This document shows, piece after piece, positions 48,980 to 59,731 of a stretch of DNA of 64,000 bases; the first letter of the stretch is position 1; each line of letters begins with the position of its first letter. This stretch comes from Stentor coeruleus. Its lineage: Eukaryota > Ciliophora > Heterotrichea > Heterotrichida > Stentoridae. Location: positions 1-64,000 of the forward strand of contig MPUH01000277.1 in assembly GCA_001970955.1 (NCBI GenBank). The letters are read 5' to 3'. The position numbers and the translations under genes were made by a program. Under the pieces are notes generated by a model. The model made no database searches. It had not been told where the DNA came from and was given only the letters and a program-made list of their open reading frames with translations.

Positions 48980-51346
48980 TTAATTACACCACATGCATGA
49001 TCCTCCAGGTTTATCTCCTGTCACATATTTGCATTTCTTGCATTCATAAAAATTATATTTTATCCCTTCAAATAATAAGTCAAAGTGATCAACTAATTTT
49101 TTATGATAATTGTTAGTTTGAACTATCTTTAAAGCTCTCTCCTTAAAAATTTCAAAGGGAAAACAATGTTTTAAGTAGCATTCGTTAGTATAACAGCCAA
49201 TATTCCATGAAATACTGTTTAACGAATCATAATTTCTTTCAATTATCAGTTTGATGAGTAAATTGAATTTGTTTTCGAATGCATTTTCTGCACATTTTAA
49301 GCATAATGGGTGGCCGCATTCCATTCTCTCTACCTCCTTTTCACAGCAAAAAGTTTTATTTGTTTTTGCATTTAATATATAAAGATTTTCTAAGTCAAGC
49401 TTTTTACTTTTGTTAGCTTCTTGCTGCTTATCTCTAGAATTAGATTTTGGGTTGTTTTGGCAGTCAGGCTTAAAAAATGAATCGTCTATTTTTTGTGGTA
49501 TTTTTTTATCTACTTGTACAGAGTGAATTATATTTTTCACAGATAGATTTTCGTTTTTCTGATTTTTAATGTTTCGAGTTTCGATATTAAAATTTCTAGG
49601 TATATCATATTTTAAAGAGTGTGAGCTTTCTAGTGTGGCTTTATTGGTTTTTTCTGGATTTTGGGAAAAGGTTTCTAGAGATTTCTCAATGAAATTCTTA
49701 TTCTGAGAGCTTTTATTTTCTTCTTTTCTTTGATTTTTAAAGTTTTCATTGCAACTATCACACCCAAAAACTTTTGTATAGCATTCTAATTCATTTCTTG
49801 ATAACGAATTGCAGCACAATTTACAAACATTATGATTATTGCACCATTGGGTAGAGCCTGCTCTAAAACGATCCTTACAAAAAATACAATTAGAATCTAC
49901 ACCTACTTCATAGAGCATTTTGCAAGAATGACAATCAATGTCTATTTTATTATTTTTTATTTCAAAACAAGTACTACAATAAAAATGGTCATAAGGGCAC
50001 TTGATGTTTTTAATTTTCTGTTCAAAATTATCAAACACATTTAAACATTTTCTGCAAAAATTTTTTTTTTCTTGAATGCATCTTTTGCATGATTTTCTTG
50101 ATGACTGCTGCATATTCTTTGAAAAGCATAAACGGCATAAAGGATGATCAATACAATAATTATTACGATCAATAACTTTTTGGCATTCTATGCAATAAAT
50201 ATTTAATTTACTTTCAAGATTATCTTTTCTCTTATTTCTAAACGTATCTATTATATTTTCATCATCATCCAATAATCTTTTACTTATTTTGTAATTATTG
50301 CACAAAAAATTCTTGCAAGAATTGCAATTAATACCTTTGATATATCTAATAGAATTATTTTCATTTATAAAAATCAGACAATGAAGACATATAATATGTC
50401 TGCATTTGATTTTTTCACAAATTTCTCTTGGCTTTCTACAAAAATAGCAAGTAGATTCTGGAGTCGAAAAATACTCAGAGCAATGTTCACAAGATATTTT
50501 GCATCGGTTTTTTTCAGGCATTTTAAAGCAAGAAAAACAATATGCATGTTCATATTTGCAAGAAAGCATAACAAGCTTGGAATCTATGCCATTATGCATT
50601 TTAGCAAATGGTTGCCAGCAAGACTGGCATTTTTCTTTTAGACTTAAAAGTGATGTAATATTAGGGTATTTTACTTGATTTTCTCTAATGCATAAACTGG
50701 GATTTATGAATGAACTACTAGTTGCAGTAATTTCAGGATAAAGTGGTAAAAATGATTTCAGAGACAAAAAATTCAAGCACCTTATGCACAAAATATAATT
50801 ATAGCATTGCCTTAAGTTAAAATCATCAGAATTTTCTTTGCAAATAAAGCAAGCATTGTAATTAGTAGTATTTTTAAAAGTTATTTTGCATAATTCACAT
50901 GATGAATTTTCATGATTGTTCTTTAAAATTTTATAGCATTTACTACAATATCTATGATCATAATGTGTTGGGCATTTAAGAGTTTTCTTTTTGGTGTATT
51001 TCTTACAAAAGTTGCATACATGATATCGTATCTGCAAACATCCAAAACAATTTTTTATTACTTCAATAGGCCAGGAGGATATGCAATTTCCACATATTAA
51101 ATGCTTACTACAAATTGTATCAAAGGTTAATTCCTTAGCGCAGTACTCGCAATGAAATAATTTTGAATTAAGTTCAGAACTATAAAATTCCGTACATTTA
51201 GAACAAGCTAGAGATTTCAATTTCTCTCTAGTTGAATTTTCTTTTAAACATTTGGAACAGTAAAGATGTGTCTTACATTGTCCAGGAACATTGAATTTAA
51301 AATATATATCAGAGTATTTGCAGCTTGAGCACTCAACTATAGACAT
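48980..51346 (-). CDS. Poly-RING-like protein C
   Basis: 788 residues, start MSIVECSSCKYSDIYF. Nine RING-like modules of the form C-x2-C ... C-x(2-5)-H-x(2-3)-C-x2-C ... C-x2-C: for example CEYC/CSKHLICGNC/CFGC, CNFC/CPTHYDHRYCSKC/CELC, CIEC/CIDHPLCRLC/CKRC and CIFC/CNNHNVCKLC/CDSC. Module 4 lacks the His (CYNYILCIRC). A Lys/Asn/Ser-rich linker (about 560-650) leads to the RBR-like unit: CCEKEVERMECGHPLCLKC, IGCYTNECYLKHCFPF, LLFEGIKYNFYECKKCKY and CMWC at the end. Each module aligns with the same-numbered module in D. RING suggests ubiquitin transfer or zinc-dependent scaffolding; neither is shown. Confidence 0.87.
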   Translation of the reverse strand: MSIVECSSCKYSDIYFKFNVPGQCKTHLYCSKCLKENSTREKLKSLACSKCTEFYSSELNSKLFHCEYCAKELTFDTICSKHLICGNCISSWPIEVIKNCFGCLQIRYHVCNFCKKYTKKKTLKCPTHYDHRYCSKCYKILKNNHENSSCELCKITFKNTTNYNACFICKENSDDFNLRQCYNYILCIRCLNFLSLKSFLPLYPEITATSSSFINPSLCIRENQVKYPNITSLLSLKEKCQSCWQPFAKMHNGIDSKLVMLSCKYEHAYCFSCFKMPEKNRCKISCEHCSEYFSTPESTCYFCRKPREICEKIKCRHIICLHCLIFINENNSIRYIKGINCNSCKNFLCNNYKISKRLLDDDENIIDTFRNKRKDNLESKLNIYCIECQKVIDRNNYCIDHPLCRLCFSKNMQQSSRKSCKRCIQEKKNFCRKCLNVFDNFEQKIKNIKCPYDHFYCSTCFEIKNNKIDIDCHSCKMLYEVGVDSNCIFCKDRFRAGSTQWCNNHNVCKLCCNSLSRNELECYTKVFGCDSCNENFKNQRKEENKSSQNKNFIEKSLETFSQNPEKTNKATLESSHSLKYDIPRNFNIETRNIKNQKNENLSVKNIIHSVQVDKKIPQKIDDSFFKPDCQNNPKSNSRDKQQEANKSKKLDLENLYILNAKTNKTFCCEKEVERMECGHPLCLKCAENAFENKFNLLIKLIIERNYDSLNSISWNIGCYTNECYLKHCFPFEIFKERALKIVQTNNYHKKLVDHFDLLFEGIKYNFYECKKCKYVTGDKPGGSCMWCN

Positions 51347-51458
51347 ATCTAAATATTATTATTAAAATAATCTAGCGATCTTAAAAAATAATTAGTAAAA
51401 TTAAAGACATTATTCTATTAGGAAGTTCAATAATAAAAATAAGATTCGAACAATAATT

Positions 51459-53780
51459 TTAATTGCCTGATAAAGATAAAATGTTTAGATTTTTACCCAA
51501 GTTAGAAATTTTAGCACACCACATGCAATTTCTCTCATATATATAGCCTGTGATATATCCACAGCATTGAAAGTTTTCAAATTTATATTTAATACCTTCA
51601 AAGTATAGTTCATAATGCTTAATAAATGCTTCTTCAATTCTGTAAAGCTGTGCTACTTTCTTTGCAATCTCATAATAAAGAGAAAAAGGGAAAAGCATTT
51701 TGGAATAGCACTCAGGATAAAAACAGTTTATTCCACCGATTTCACTATTTAAAGTATCTAATCTTCTGTTAATAATATGTTCAATAAATGTCTGGTAAGA
51801 TTTTTTAAAGCATTCTTCTAGACAAAATGAACATAAAGAATGGCCGCATTCCATTTTATATATTTGCTCTCTACAACAGCATTTATATTTTTGACGAGTA
51901 TCAATTGGATTTACTGAATTACCCATAGAATCTTCATCATATTTTTTGCCTTTCTCAGCAAGAAAGTAGTTCATATTTCTTGTGCTTTGCGTTAAAGATA
52001 AACTTATGTTAATATTATAATCAGCAACTATATTTTTACAATCCTTATAGTCTATAATTTCTCTGTGACAAGATTGATTATTGTAGGTAGCATTTGAGAT
52101 ATCATTATTTTTATAGGGAATGAAATTTTGATTTCGTAAATTTTTCTCGTTTGTTAAACTAGTTTCAGTTTTTTGATTTTCAATATCAGAAACATTTTTC
52201 ACTCCCAGTTCATTGATCGGAATTTTTATTTCTTCGATGATTTCATTGCTTTCCTCACAACTATAAACTTTCTTTGGAAAAAGCGTATGATTTATAGCAT
52301 TTTTACATTCTTTGCAATTTAAGACTGATGAATATATAGTTTTATTATCATCATTCAGAAAACTCGAACATTTTTCACACATACAATGAAATTCGCATGT
52401 GTATCTCAAATTATTTTTTATTATTTTTTTGCAAAAAATGCAATCTTTATTGCTTTTAAACTCATACATTTTCAAACAAAATTCGCATTTTTCACTTAAA
52501 GCTGATATTTTATAATTAGTAAAACAGTTTTCACAATATTTATGAGATTGATTACAACTTAAATTTAGATACAATAAAACTTTATTTTCATTAATTTTAT
52601 AGCAGCCACAGCACAATAAACAGATTATTTCAGAACACTGAGGGCAATTTAGATTTTGTATACCTTGTGATCTTTTAGCATAGCATTTAATACATATTTT
52701 ATGATTTAAACAATTCTTCATAATGCTAATTTCATCATTGCATACCACACAGCAATTGTTTTCTTGAGAGGATAGAATTCTTATAAGATTTAAGTCCTTA
52801 TTTTTAAAAATTTGTTCAATACTTTTAGCGCAATCTCTACATCTCAACAATTTTAGATACAAATCAATGTTTTTAGAACTAATGTTTTTTAAACAATAAT
52901 AGCAAGCATAGTGATGATTGCAAATAAGTGTCTTATGATTTTTCCTGGGTTTTGAACACAAGATGCAATATGGTAACTTGTAGGGTGGATTAAAATACTC
53001 AATGCAATGAATACATCGTAAATCTGGTATAATATCTTTTTTTCTTGTTAAACATACTTCACAGAAATGATGATTATTAGGACAAGGAAATATTTTAAAT
53101 AGATTACTTTTGCCTAAGCATAATGAACAATAATCTTCGTAATAAAGATTCTGAATCGATTTTATACATGATCCGCAATGATAAAATGATAGATAAAGTT
53201 CAGAGTATCTTATGTCTAGTAAAATACTTAAACAATTTACACAAAAAGTATGTTGCTTACACTTGCTTTTATAGAAAATATTAAATGTGTTTTGACATAC
53301 AAAACATGATTTCTGAAGGGGAATATTTCTATTTAAGCATTCTTGACATGCGATAAAATCTTGATTAAAGCAATCGCTACATAATCTATGTGCCATATTC
53401 TTGGGACAATATAGCACCCTTGATTTTAAATATTTAAAGCAATTGCAGCATGTGTTTTCCCATTGTTCCAAACAATTATAGCAAGATTTTATTTTTTTGT
53501 TGCAAGGCTTAGAAACACACATTTTACAAATTCTATGAGATTGGCAAATATTTTCTAAAAGATTTGATGATTCAAAACAATAAGTGCAATTGTAATTGCG
53601 ACTTAAAGAATGTGGCTTAAAAAAATCATTGCAATTGATGCAAGTACTTATTTCTATAAATTTATATTTTGATTGAGAGTCATAGCACATAATGCAAAAT
53701 ACATGTTCAAGACAGTCTCCAGGAATTTTCAACTCATAGATAGACTTTTTCCTTTTACAACTTGAACATAATTCACTCAT
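51459..53780 (-). CDS. Poly-RING-like protein D
   Basis: 773 residues, start MSELCSSCKRKKSIYEL. RING-like modules span about residues 5-50 (a), 65-103 (b), 111-148 (c), 159-205 (d), 218-259 (a), 272-317 (d), 344-382 (b), 390-435 (c) and 447-492 (d). Most have the C3HC4 ligand order, for example CSLC, CPNNHHFCEVC, CIHC. A linker (about 500-640) is followed by the RBR-like unit: MECGHSLCSFC, INRRLDTLNSEIGGINCFY, LYFEGIKYKF and NCMWC. The gap to gene C is 112 bases, so the array is tight. No signal peptide or membrane segment is visible, so it is probably cytosolic. Confidence 0.87.
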   Translation of the reverse strand: MSELCSSCKRKKSIYELKIPGDCLEHVFCIMCYDSQSKYKFIEISTCINCNDFFKPHSLSRNYNCTYCFESSNLLENICQSHRICKMCVSKPCNKKIKSCYNCLEQWENTCCNCFKYLKSRVLYCPKNMAHRLCSDCFNQDFIACQECLNRNIPLQKSCFVCQNTFNIFYKSKCKQHTFCVNCLSILLDIRYSELYLSFYHCGSCIKSIQNLYYEDYCSLCLGKSNLFKIFPCPNNHHFCEVCLTRKKDIIPDLRCIHCIEYFNPPYKLPYCILCSKPRKNHKTLICNHHYACYYCLKNISSKNIDLYLKLLRCRDCAKSIEQIFKNKDLNLIRILSSQENNCCVVCNDEISIMKNCLNHKICIKCYAKRSQGIQNLNCPQCSEIICLLCCGCYKINENKVLLYLNLSCNQSHKYCENCFTNYKISALSEKCEFCLKMYEFKSNKDCIFCKKIIKNNLRYTCEFHCMCEKCSSFLNDDNKTIYSSVLNCKECKNAINHTLFPKKVYSCEESNEIIEEIKIPINELGVKNVSDIENQKTETSLTNEKNLRNQNFIPYKNNDISNATYNNQSCHREIIDYKDCKNIVADYNINISLSLTQSTRNMNYFLAEKGKKYDEDSMGNSVNPIDTRQKYKCCCREQIYKMECGHSLCSFCLEECFKKSYQTFIEHIINRRLDTLNSEIGGINCFYPECYSKMLFPFSLYYEIAKKVAQLYRIEEAFIKHYELYFEGIKYKFENFQCCGYITGYIYERNCMWCAKISNLGKNLNILSLSGN

Positions 53781-55552
53781 TTATTAATTATATTTCAAAT
53801 GATGCTTAATTATATATTTGAATTAACATAAAATAATAAACTTCAAAGCAATAAATTTTCTGCTTGATATTTCTCTAAAAAAATCCTCTCTTAAAAGTAA
53901 TACTCTTTATATTTTTATAAGCTTCATAGTTAGTTCGTGAAGATGAAAATTTCAATGAAAGACTTGTCAATATTTTGATAAGTGTCTATTTATACATTAC
54001 TTTTAAATTATTACTTTCAAAGTACTCAGTAAAAGCACATTGGTTCTCATTAGAATTTTATGACTGATTCTTCAAGTAAAGATTTATTAATAAAATAAGT
54101 ATTTCTAATATTAATTCTCTTTTTTCATATTTTTCACTATATTCTCTCAACAGACTTTTGCTCCATAATCTCCCAAACCCAACAACTAAGCCAGTTGAGC
54201 TAGCAAGAAATAATGCAAGTTGTTTGAAAATAGTTTGATTTGGTTTGCTATTACAATAGCATCATTAGTGAGCTTAAAACTAACAAAATCATCACTTTAA
54301 GGTACCTTTTAGTTAAACTTGAAACTTTTTTTTATTTTAAACTTATAGGTGATAAAACCCAAATAATTGCGATTGAAATTCAAGAACGAGAAAAGTATTT
54401 TTTCAGATAGCGAGAGTTGTTCAAAAAAACAAAAAATTTCATTATTATCTCCAAATATTTCATCTTATTTCTGTGCCAAGGACTACTGAAAGTATAATAT
54501 GTGTTGTAAGATAATAGATTCTGATGCGGTTTTTGTGTTGGGTAACTATTTATTTATGAACTAGTATCAAAATTCTATCTTAGCTCATATAATAGTTCTC
54601 AATATTCGAAAAAATTTAGGACAGCTTATACTATAATTACATAATTCAATTAGCGCAGATATTAAATGGTTTTGAGTATCTATTGACAAAAATACTATTT
54701 CAACAACTCAAAATCAAAATGCTATATTTTAGATGGTATAGTATTAGCATATCTCCTTTGACAAATTCTCTGCCTCTATGCGCAAAAAAATGCAAGAGAG
54801 CAAAGGAAAGGATAATAAAAATCACTTCTAAGGGGTTATAAAACACACTACTATATTAAATCATAATTAGAATAAAGTTGTTAGGCTAACTATTGAGTCT
54901 CTGCAAAATAATCAAGTTTCTGGATAAAAACAAAAATAATAAATTAACTCAAAAAAAAATTATTACTTGACAGCATGATAGAGAAGCTTCCAACAGAACC
55001 AAAAAAGTAGAGTATATTTCGTAGGATAACTTAAAAGAGGGATACTTACTCTACGGAAAGTATCGCACAATATGCTTATTGATCTCAACTCTCTATCTAG
55101 GCTTATGCAATTCTCCAACAGATTGCAAGGGTTTATATTCTTCGCTTCTTTCTCATTATAAAATTTAGTTTTAAGATAGTAGCTTGCCTTTATACAAGCA
55201 AACAAGAAAAGTCTTTGAAACTATTAATTTTTTAGGTTCCATAAGAGCATATTGATTGAATTATTTTTTAAATTATTGACTCACCTGTAGGCTAAAATTC
55301 ATAAAACATTTTAGTTAATTAACCATAAAGGTTTCTATGCTTTTCTCACATACTTTTTTCTTATTTTTCTAGTTTTTCACAATTATCAAATATCTTGCAA
55401 AATATATCTGCAAGAAATTAAGAAAAATCTGAAATCCACTAGGTATTGATACTAGGTAAACATTCTTACAGAATTTCCTCTAGATAAAGAAACATAAAAC
55501 CAATTTTCTACTATGCCCTTCACCATATTATTGTTAAAAATGCATATAAAAC
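53781..55552. other. AT-rich spacer with unassigned debris
   Basis: 1.8 kb without a supportable gene. An 80-codon minus frame (54963-55205) and scattered short plus frames in the same interval look weakly protein-like but match nothing I know. A tRNA-like D-arm at about 54150-54210 (minus) is too decayed to call. Confidence 0.5.
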
Positions 55553-57295
55553 ATGCTTGATCAACAAATCATAGAGGAAAAATATACAGAGTCTAATGGC
55601 AACGTCACCACTAAGCGATACATAAAAGGGAGATTTTTAGGCAAGGGAGGGTTTGCTTCAGTATATGAAATGACAAGAATGGATACCCAGCAAGTTGCTG
55701 CAGTCAAAGTTATTGAAAAGTCATCAATAACGAAAGGTAGATCTAGACAGAAACTTATGAACGAAATAAAAATCCACAGATCCCTGCATCATAAACACAT
55801 CGTAAACTTTGAGCATTCTTTCGAAGATGAGAATAATTTTTATATTGTCTTAGAACTGTGTCAGAATGAGTCTATGAATTATCTGCTAAAAAGAAGAAAA
55901 AGACTTATTGAGCTTGAAGTTCAATGCTACCTACTTCAAATAATCTCAGCTATTCGTCATATGCATACTCAAAGAGTCATTCACCGAGACATAAAATTAG
56001 GGAATATCTTTTTGAGCAATTTAATGGAAGTTAAAATGGGAGATTTTGGTTTGGCAACACGATTAGAATATGATGGAGAAAGAAAAAGAACTATTTGTGG
56101 AACACCAAACTATATTGCCCCAGAGATTTTAGATTGTCGAAACGGCCATTCATACGAAGTAGACATTTGGAGTTTCGGTGTGTTGATGTATACAATGCTA
56201 GTAGGTCGTCCTCCTTTTGATTCAAAAGATGTTAAAACTACTTATAGTAAAATCAAAGTGAATTCTTACTCGTTTCCAATAAACATAGAAATTTCTCAAG
56301 ATGCAAAAAATCTTATCAGCAGAATTTTGGTTATTAGTCCAACTGAACGTCCTACAATAGATGAAATTCTTGAGCATCCTTTCTTCAATAAAAACAAAAT
56401 ACCCAGCTTGCTTCCTACTTGCAGTTTGATAGTCCCATTATCTGAGAGTTATGTGAAGGCTTTTCAAAAAAAGCCAAGTACGCCAAAAGGCACTTTACTT
56501 ATAAAGAATTTCGAGGATCTTCCGAAACTCCCAAGATCTGCATCTCATAAAAACACTGAAATAAAACCTGAGTTTCTACTTCAATCTCCTACTGCTAAAC
56601 TCGACCCTCGCGATCGTAGTGAGTCACAAACAGCAGCAGCAACAGGAACAGCAACAGCTTCAGTCTCATCTACATTTAATATAAAGCGCAATGCTGTTAT
56701 TTCAGCATATGAATACTCAGAAGGTGGGCCAAAGGTATGGATTAAATCTTGGGTTGATTATACCCACAAATATGGCTTAGGATATGTCTTATCGAATAAT
56801 TGTGGAGGTTTCTATTATAATGATATGTCAAAAATTATTTGTGACTTGAAAACAGAGACATTTAAGTATATAAGTAAAAAAGCAGACAATAATGATGAAA
56901 CTGTTGTAAGTCAGTCTTTTGCAAATGTACCTGATTCACTTCAGAAAAAAGTATCGATAATAAGGCACTTTTTAAAGCATATTAATGTTGCTGATCCGAT
57001 TGAAGCTAAAGATGAAGGAGTAGTCTATGTGAAAAAGTGGTTGTTAACCAATCATGCTATTTTCTTTAGACTTACAAACAAAGTTGTTCAAGTTTATTTC
57101 AAAGATCATACTGAAGTTTTACTATGTGGGAATAATAAAAATTTGGCATATGTTGATAAAAATAAGAAAACGACAATCATGACTTTGAATGAATGTATGG
57201 ACAGTGGAAACAGAGAAATCATTAAGAGACTGAAGTATACTAAGGAAATTCTCACAGGCATGCTCCAAAACGCTGCTGAAAACAATGATAATTAA
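55553..57295 (+). CDS. PLK: Polo-like kinase
   Basis: 580 residues. The kinase domain spans about 23-276: Gly loop GKGGFASVY (30-38), Lys52, HRDIKLGN with Asp146, DFG (164-166), and activation loop RKRTICGTPNYIAPE with Thr180 matching PLK1 Thr210. After a Ser/Thr/Ala-rich linker (about 300-380) come two polo boxes (WVDYTHKYGLGYVLSNNCGG; YFKDHTEVLLCGNN). Polo kinases control centrosome or basal-body duplication, mitosis and cytokinesis; polo-box binding to phospho-sites targets them. Architecture and length match PLK1-3 (about 600). A GlyThr-like run TAAATGTATA(S) in the linker is low-complexity. Confidence 0.96.
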   Translation: MLDQQIIEEKYTESNGNVTTKRYIKGRFLGKGGFASVYEMTRMDTQQVAAVKVIEKSSITKGRSRQKLMNEIKIHRSLHHKHIVNFEHSFEDENNFYIVLELCQNESMNYLLKRRKRLIELEVQCYLLQIISAIRHMHTQRVIHRDIKLGNIFLSNLMEVKMGDFGLATRLEYDGERKRTICGTPNYIAPEILDCRNGHSYEVDIWSFGVLMYTMLVGRPPFDSKDVKTTYSKIKVNSYSFPINIEISQDAKNLISRILVISPTERPTIDEILEHPFFNKNKIPSLLPTCSLIVPLSESYVKAFQKKPSTPKGTLLIKNFEDLPKLPRSASHKNTEIKPEFLLQSPTAKLDPRDRSESQTAAATGTATASVSSTFNIKRNAVISAYEYSEGGPKVWIKSWVDYTHKYGLGYVLSNNCGGFYYNDMSKIICDLKTETFKYISKKADNNDETVVSQSFANVPDSLQKKVSIIRHFLKHINVADPIEAKDEGVVYVKKWLLTNHAIFFRLTNKVVQVYFKDHTEVLLCGNNKNLAYVDKNKKTTIMTLNECMDSGNREIIKRLKYTKEILTGMLQNAAENNDN

Positions 57296-58313
57296 GGATT
57301 ATAAGAATATAGAATCACAGAGAGATAATAAATATTTTTAATCTTTTTAAAATATATTCATGATTACTTAACTTTATTAGCACAAGCTTTGTATGAAAAT
57401 AATTTTTTATTCTTATTTATGTAATGTCCTAAAGAATATTCAAGAGTTTATAGTATAAACTAGAATAAATTTAATCGAAAATTTGGATGCATGAAAATTG
57501 TATTATGAAATTACTTTTTACAATCTCGTCTGAACTGAAATGCTTAATTTTGAATAATGCCCTAAATACATGAAAGAAAAGCATTTATAAACAAATATGC
57601 AAGCTTAAATATGTGGCTTGCTAGTTATAGCTTTGAAGAAAAATTCAAAATCTTAGCAGTTAAGCAGAAGGAAAGATAGGCTCACCAATCAAAGAACGCA
57701 TTTAAAAATCTACACGAAAAGAACCAAAATAAGAATTATTTAAATATGAATTTATATGATTCATCATAAAATGAAAGATTAACTTAATCATAATCATAAG
57801 TATCCAAATGAATATACAATGGAACTTTGCATGAAGTTGACTTATTCCTTACTTTCTTTAATGATACACTTGAGTTGATTTTTATATATCAAACTTTTAA
57901 ATAAACTATAACCCATTAGAAATTGTATGTCTTGAGCGTGATTTCTATAAATATGAGCATTCGAAATTCTTGGGCTTGCTACTGTAATAGGATAATTTGT
58001 GATGAAGTCTATAACTGTAATTTCTGTAAAACTTCTAATTATGAAATTAACTATTGCAAAATACTGTCTAATTTTAAGACTTTGCATTAGTTTTATAATT
58101 CGATTTATCCTATCAAATTGTATGTAGTATGGCTTGCAAGCAGTTTTTGAAATGAGTGAATATGCCAGTTATCACAAAGTTTTATTCAAATTATGCAGCA
58201 TGAGTGAAACTTAGTTTAGTTTACCTTAATAATAGTTTATATTTATGATCACTGGATAATTAAAAATATATGAGTATAAACAAAAGCATATCCATTTTTG
58301 TAAATCTAGTTAT
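57296..58313. other. AT-rich convergent spacer
   Basis: Apart from the doubtful frame at 57842-58087, no gene or RNA is recognised. Confidence 0.55.
57842..58087 (-). CDS. Doubtful 81-residue open frame
   Basis: MQSLKIRQYFAIVNFIIRSF, then TEITVIDFITNYPITVASPR, and a charged end KNQLKCIIKESKE. It has an ATG and a natural stop, and its composition is more protein-like than other spacer frames, but I see no motif and no homologous neighbour. It may be a small gene or chance. Confidence 0.3.
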   Translation of the reverse strand: MQSLKIRQYFAIVNFIIRSFTEITVIDFITNYPITVASPRISNAHIYRNHAQDIQFLMGYSLFKSLIYKNQLKCIIKESKE

Positions 58314-59486
58314 TTAAGATGCTAATTTCGATATAACTAAATTGTATTGCTCTGCATTTCTTTTAAGTATATCTTCTATAGGTCCAAGAAGTCTCTTGAA
58401 AGATCTTCTGTCTAAAGATATACATTTAAGATTGCTTGTTGCTAATATATTTGCTGCTCTTGGCTCTCCTTTAATAAGAGAAAGCTCACCAAAATACCCT
58501 CCAACTCCATATTCTTTGACAGTCTCTGGAGGCAGTCCTGGTCTGAGAACTTTAGTAGCAATTGCGCTGCCTTGTTCAATTATATAGAAAATATCTCCCC
58601 ATTCACCTTCTCGAATTACATAATCACCATTTTTAAACTGAACTGCTCTTAAGCATTCTGAAAGCTGGCTGCGCTCATAAGTCTCCATAGACTTGAATAA
58701 ATCTACTTTTGATAAAAATGTATCATATTGTTCACGTCTTTTAATGGCTGCATCTTTGACGATATGAGTAAAGCATTCGCGATCTAAAACCCAACAAATG
58801 CTTTCTGTTATAGCTTTTATTGAGGCTTGACGAGGAGTATTGTAAAGAAGAGCAAGTTCACCAAATGCTTCACCAGCTTCATAAAATTTCAAAACTTTAG
58901 GAGTTTCCTCACCTGGGAATAACTTAGAGCATTCAAGCTTCCCAGATTCTACAACAAACAACTCATTACCATCCTCTCCTTGCTTAATAACTTGAGCTCC
59001 AGGAGAAAATTTCCTTTCTTCCATAGCATTCACAACAATTAATCTTTCAGAATTGTCCAGAGCAGCGAACATAAATGATTTTTCCAATCTCAATACAATC
59101 TTATCTTTAGTTTCTTGAGATTTGTTGATAACTCTAGGTTTGTATTCTGTTTTTTGGTTCCAATTTCCAAAGGCTTCAGCACTAACCGAAGTTCTATTAT
59201 TGGTCTTTTTATTTGCTGCAACTGGAAGTTCATCAACCTCTTCGTCTTCTTCACTGCCTTCAGATTCACTAGCAGAAGCTACTCCTTTATTCTGACGATC
59301 TATCTGAATTCTGAGTTGAGCAAGCTCCTCCCTTTCAGCATCACAAAGTAAATCTCCGTTCTTTTTTTTTAGGAAGTTCAACATAAACATTTCGAAATTT
59401 TTCGGTTTTTCTATAAGGCTTGCTGTAATAAGCTCTTCATATAGGCCCCTAAGCTTTGTGTCTAGATAATTTTGGATATCAGACAT
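58314..59486 (-). CDS. cAMP-dependent protein kinase regulatory subunit
   Basis: 390 residues. The N-terminal 40 are an RIIa-like dimerisation/docking helix pair (IQNYLDTKLRGLYEELITAS). The inhibitor site is NRTSVSAEAF (about 100-109), with a phosphorylatable Ser as in RII-type subunits. Two cyclic-nucleotide-binding domains follow, with cassettes FGELALLYNTPRQASI and FGELSLIKGEPRAANI, each with the invariant Glu and Arg. The second has Ala after Arg, as expected for cAMP. The first has Gln, which is unusual. The protein holds the PKA catalytic subunit inactive until cAMP binds. Length is typical (about 380). Confidence 0.95.
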   Translation of the reverse strand: MSDIQNYLDTKLRGLYEELITASLIEKPKNFEMFMLNFLKKKNGDLLCDAEREELAQLRIQIDRQNKGVASASESEGSEEDEEVDELPVAANKKTNNRTSVSAEAFGNWNQKTEYKPRVINKSQETKDKIVLRLEKSFMFAALDNSERLIVVNAMEERKFSPGAQVIKQGEDGNELFVVESGKLECSKLFPGEETPKVLKFYEAGEAFGELALLYNTPRQASIKAITESICWVLDRECFTHIVKDAAIKRREQYDTFLSKVDLFKSMETYERSQLSECLRAVQFKNGDYVIREGEWGDIFYIIEQGSAIATKVLRPGLPPETVKEYGVGGYFGELSLIKGEPRAANILATSNLKCISLDRRSFKRLLGPIEDILKRNAEQYNLVISKLAS

Positions 59487-59731
59487 TTATTTATCTTATG
59501 AAACTATTGTTCATCATACTAAGAAGAAAAGGGTTAAAGGAGCATTGATTTTTCAAATTTTTTCCAGCCTGCCTGCGTATTAAAATATAGTAAACGAATA
59601 TTTATGCTTAGGAGTGAAAAATTAATATGCTTTCAACTATAAATTCTTTATATTTACTAACCATTCTTATGAATAAACTAAATAAATAGTAACAACCTTA
59701 TAAAAAATGGTATGAATAATTTATTATAGAC

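Noticed and set aside
44058-53780. Array as LIM or PHD protein family
   Set aside because: The spacing C-x2-C ... C-xn-H-x2-C-x2-C ... C-x2-C is RING order; the LIM CCHC double-finger spacing and the PHD tryptophan are absent.
54146-54212. tRNA-like D-arm on the minus strand (TAGCTCAACTGG)
   Set aside because: No pairing acceptor or T arm and no B box follow, so at best a decayed tRNA fragment.
54963-55205. 80-codon minus-strand frame
   Set aside because: It has an ATG but no motif. The plus strand of the same interval is about equally protein-like (fragments such as ASNRTKKVEYIS that faintly recall the end of a kinesin motor), and neither reading is convincing.
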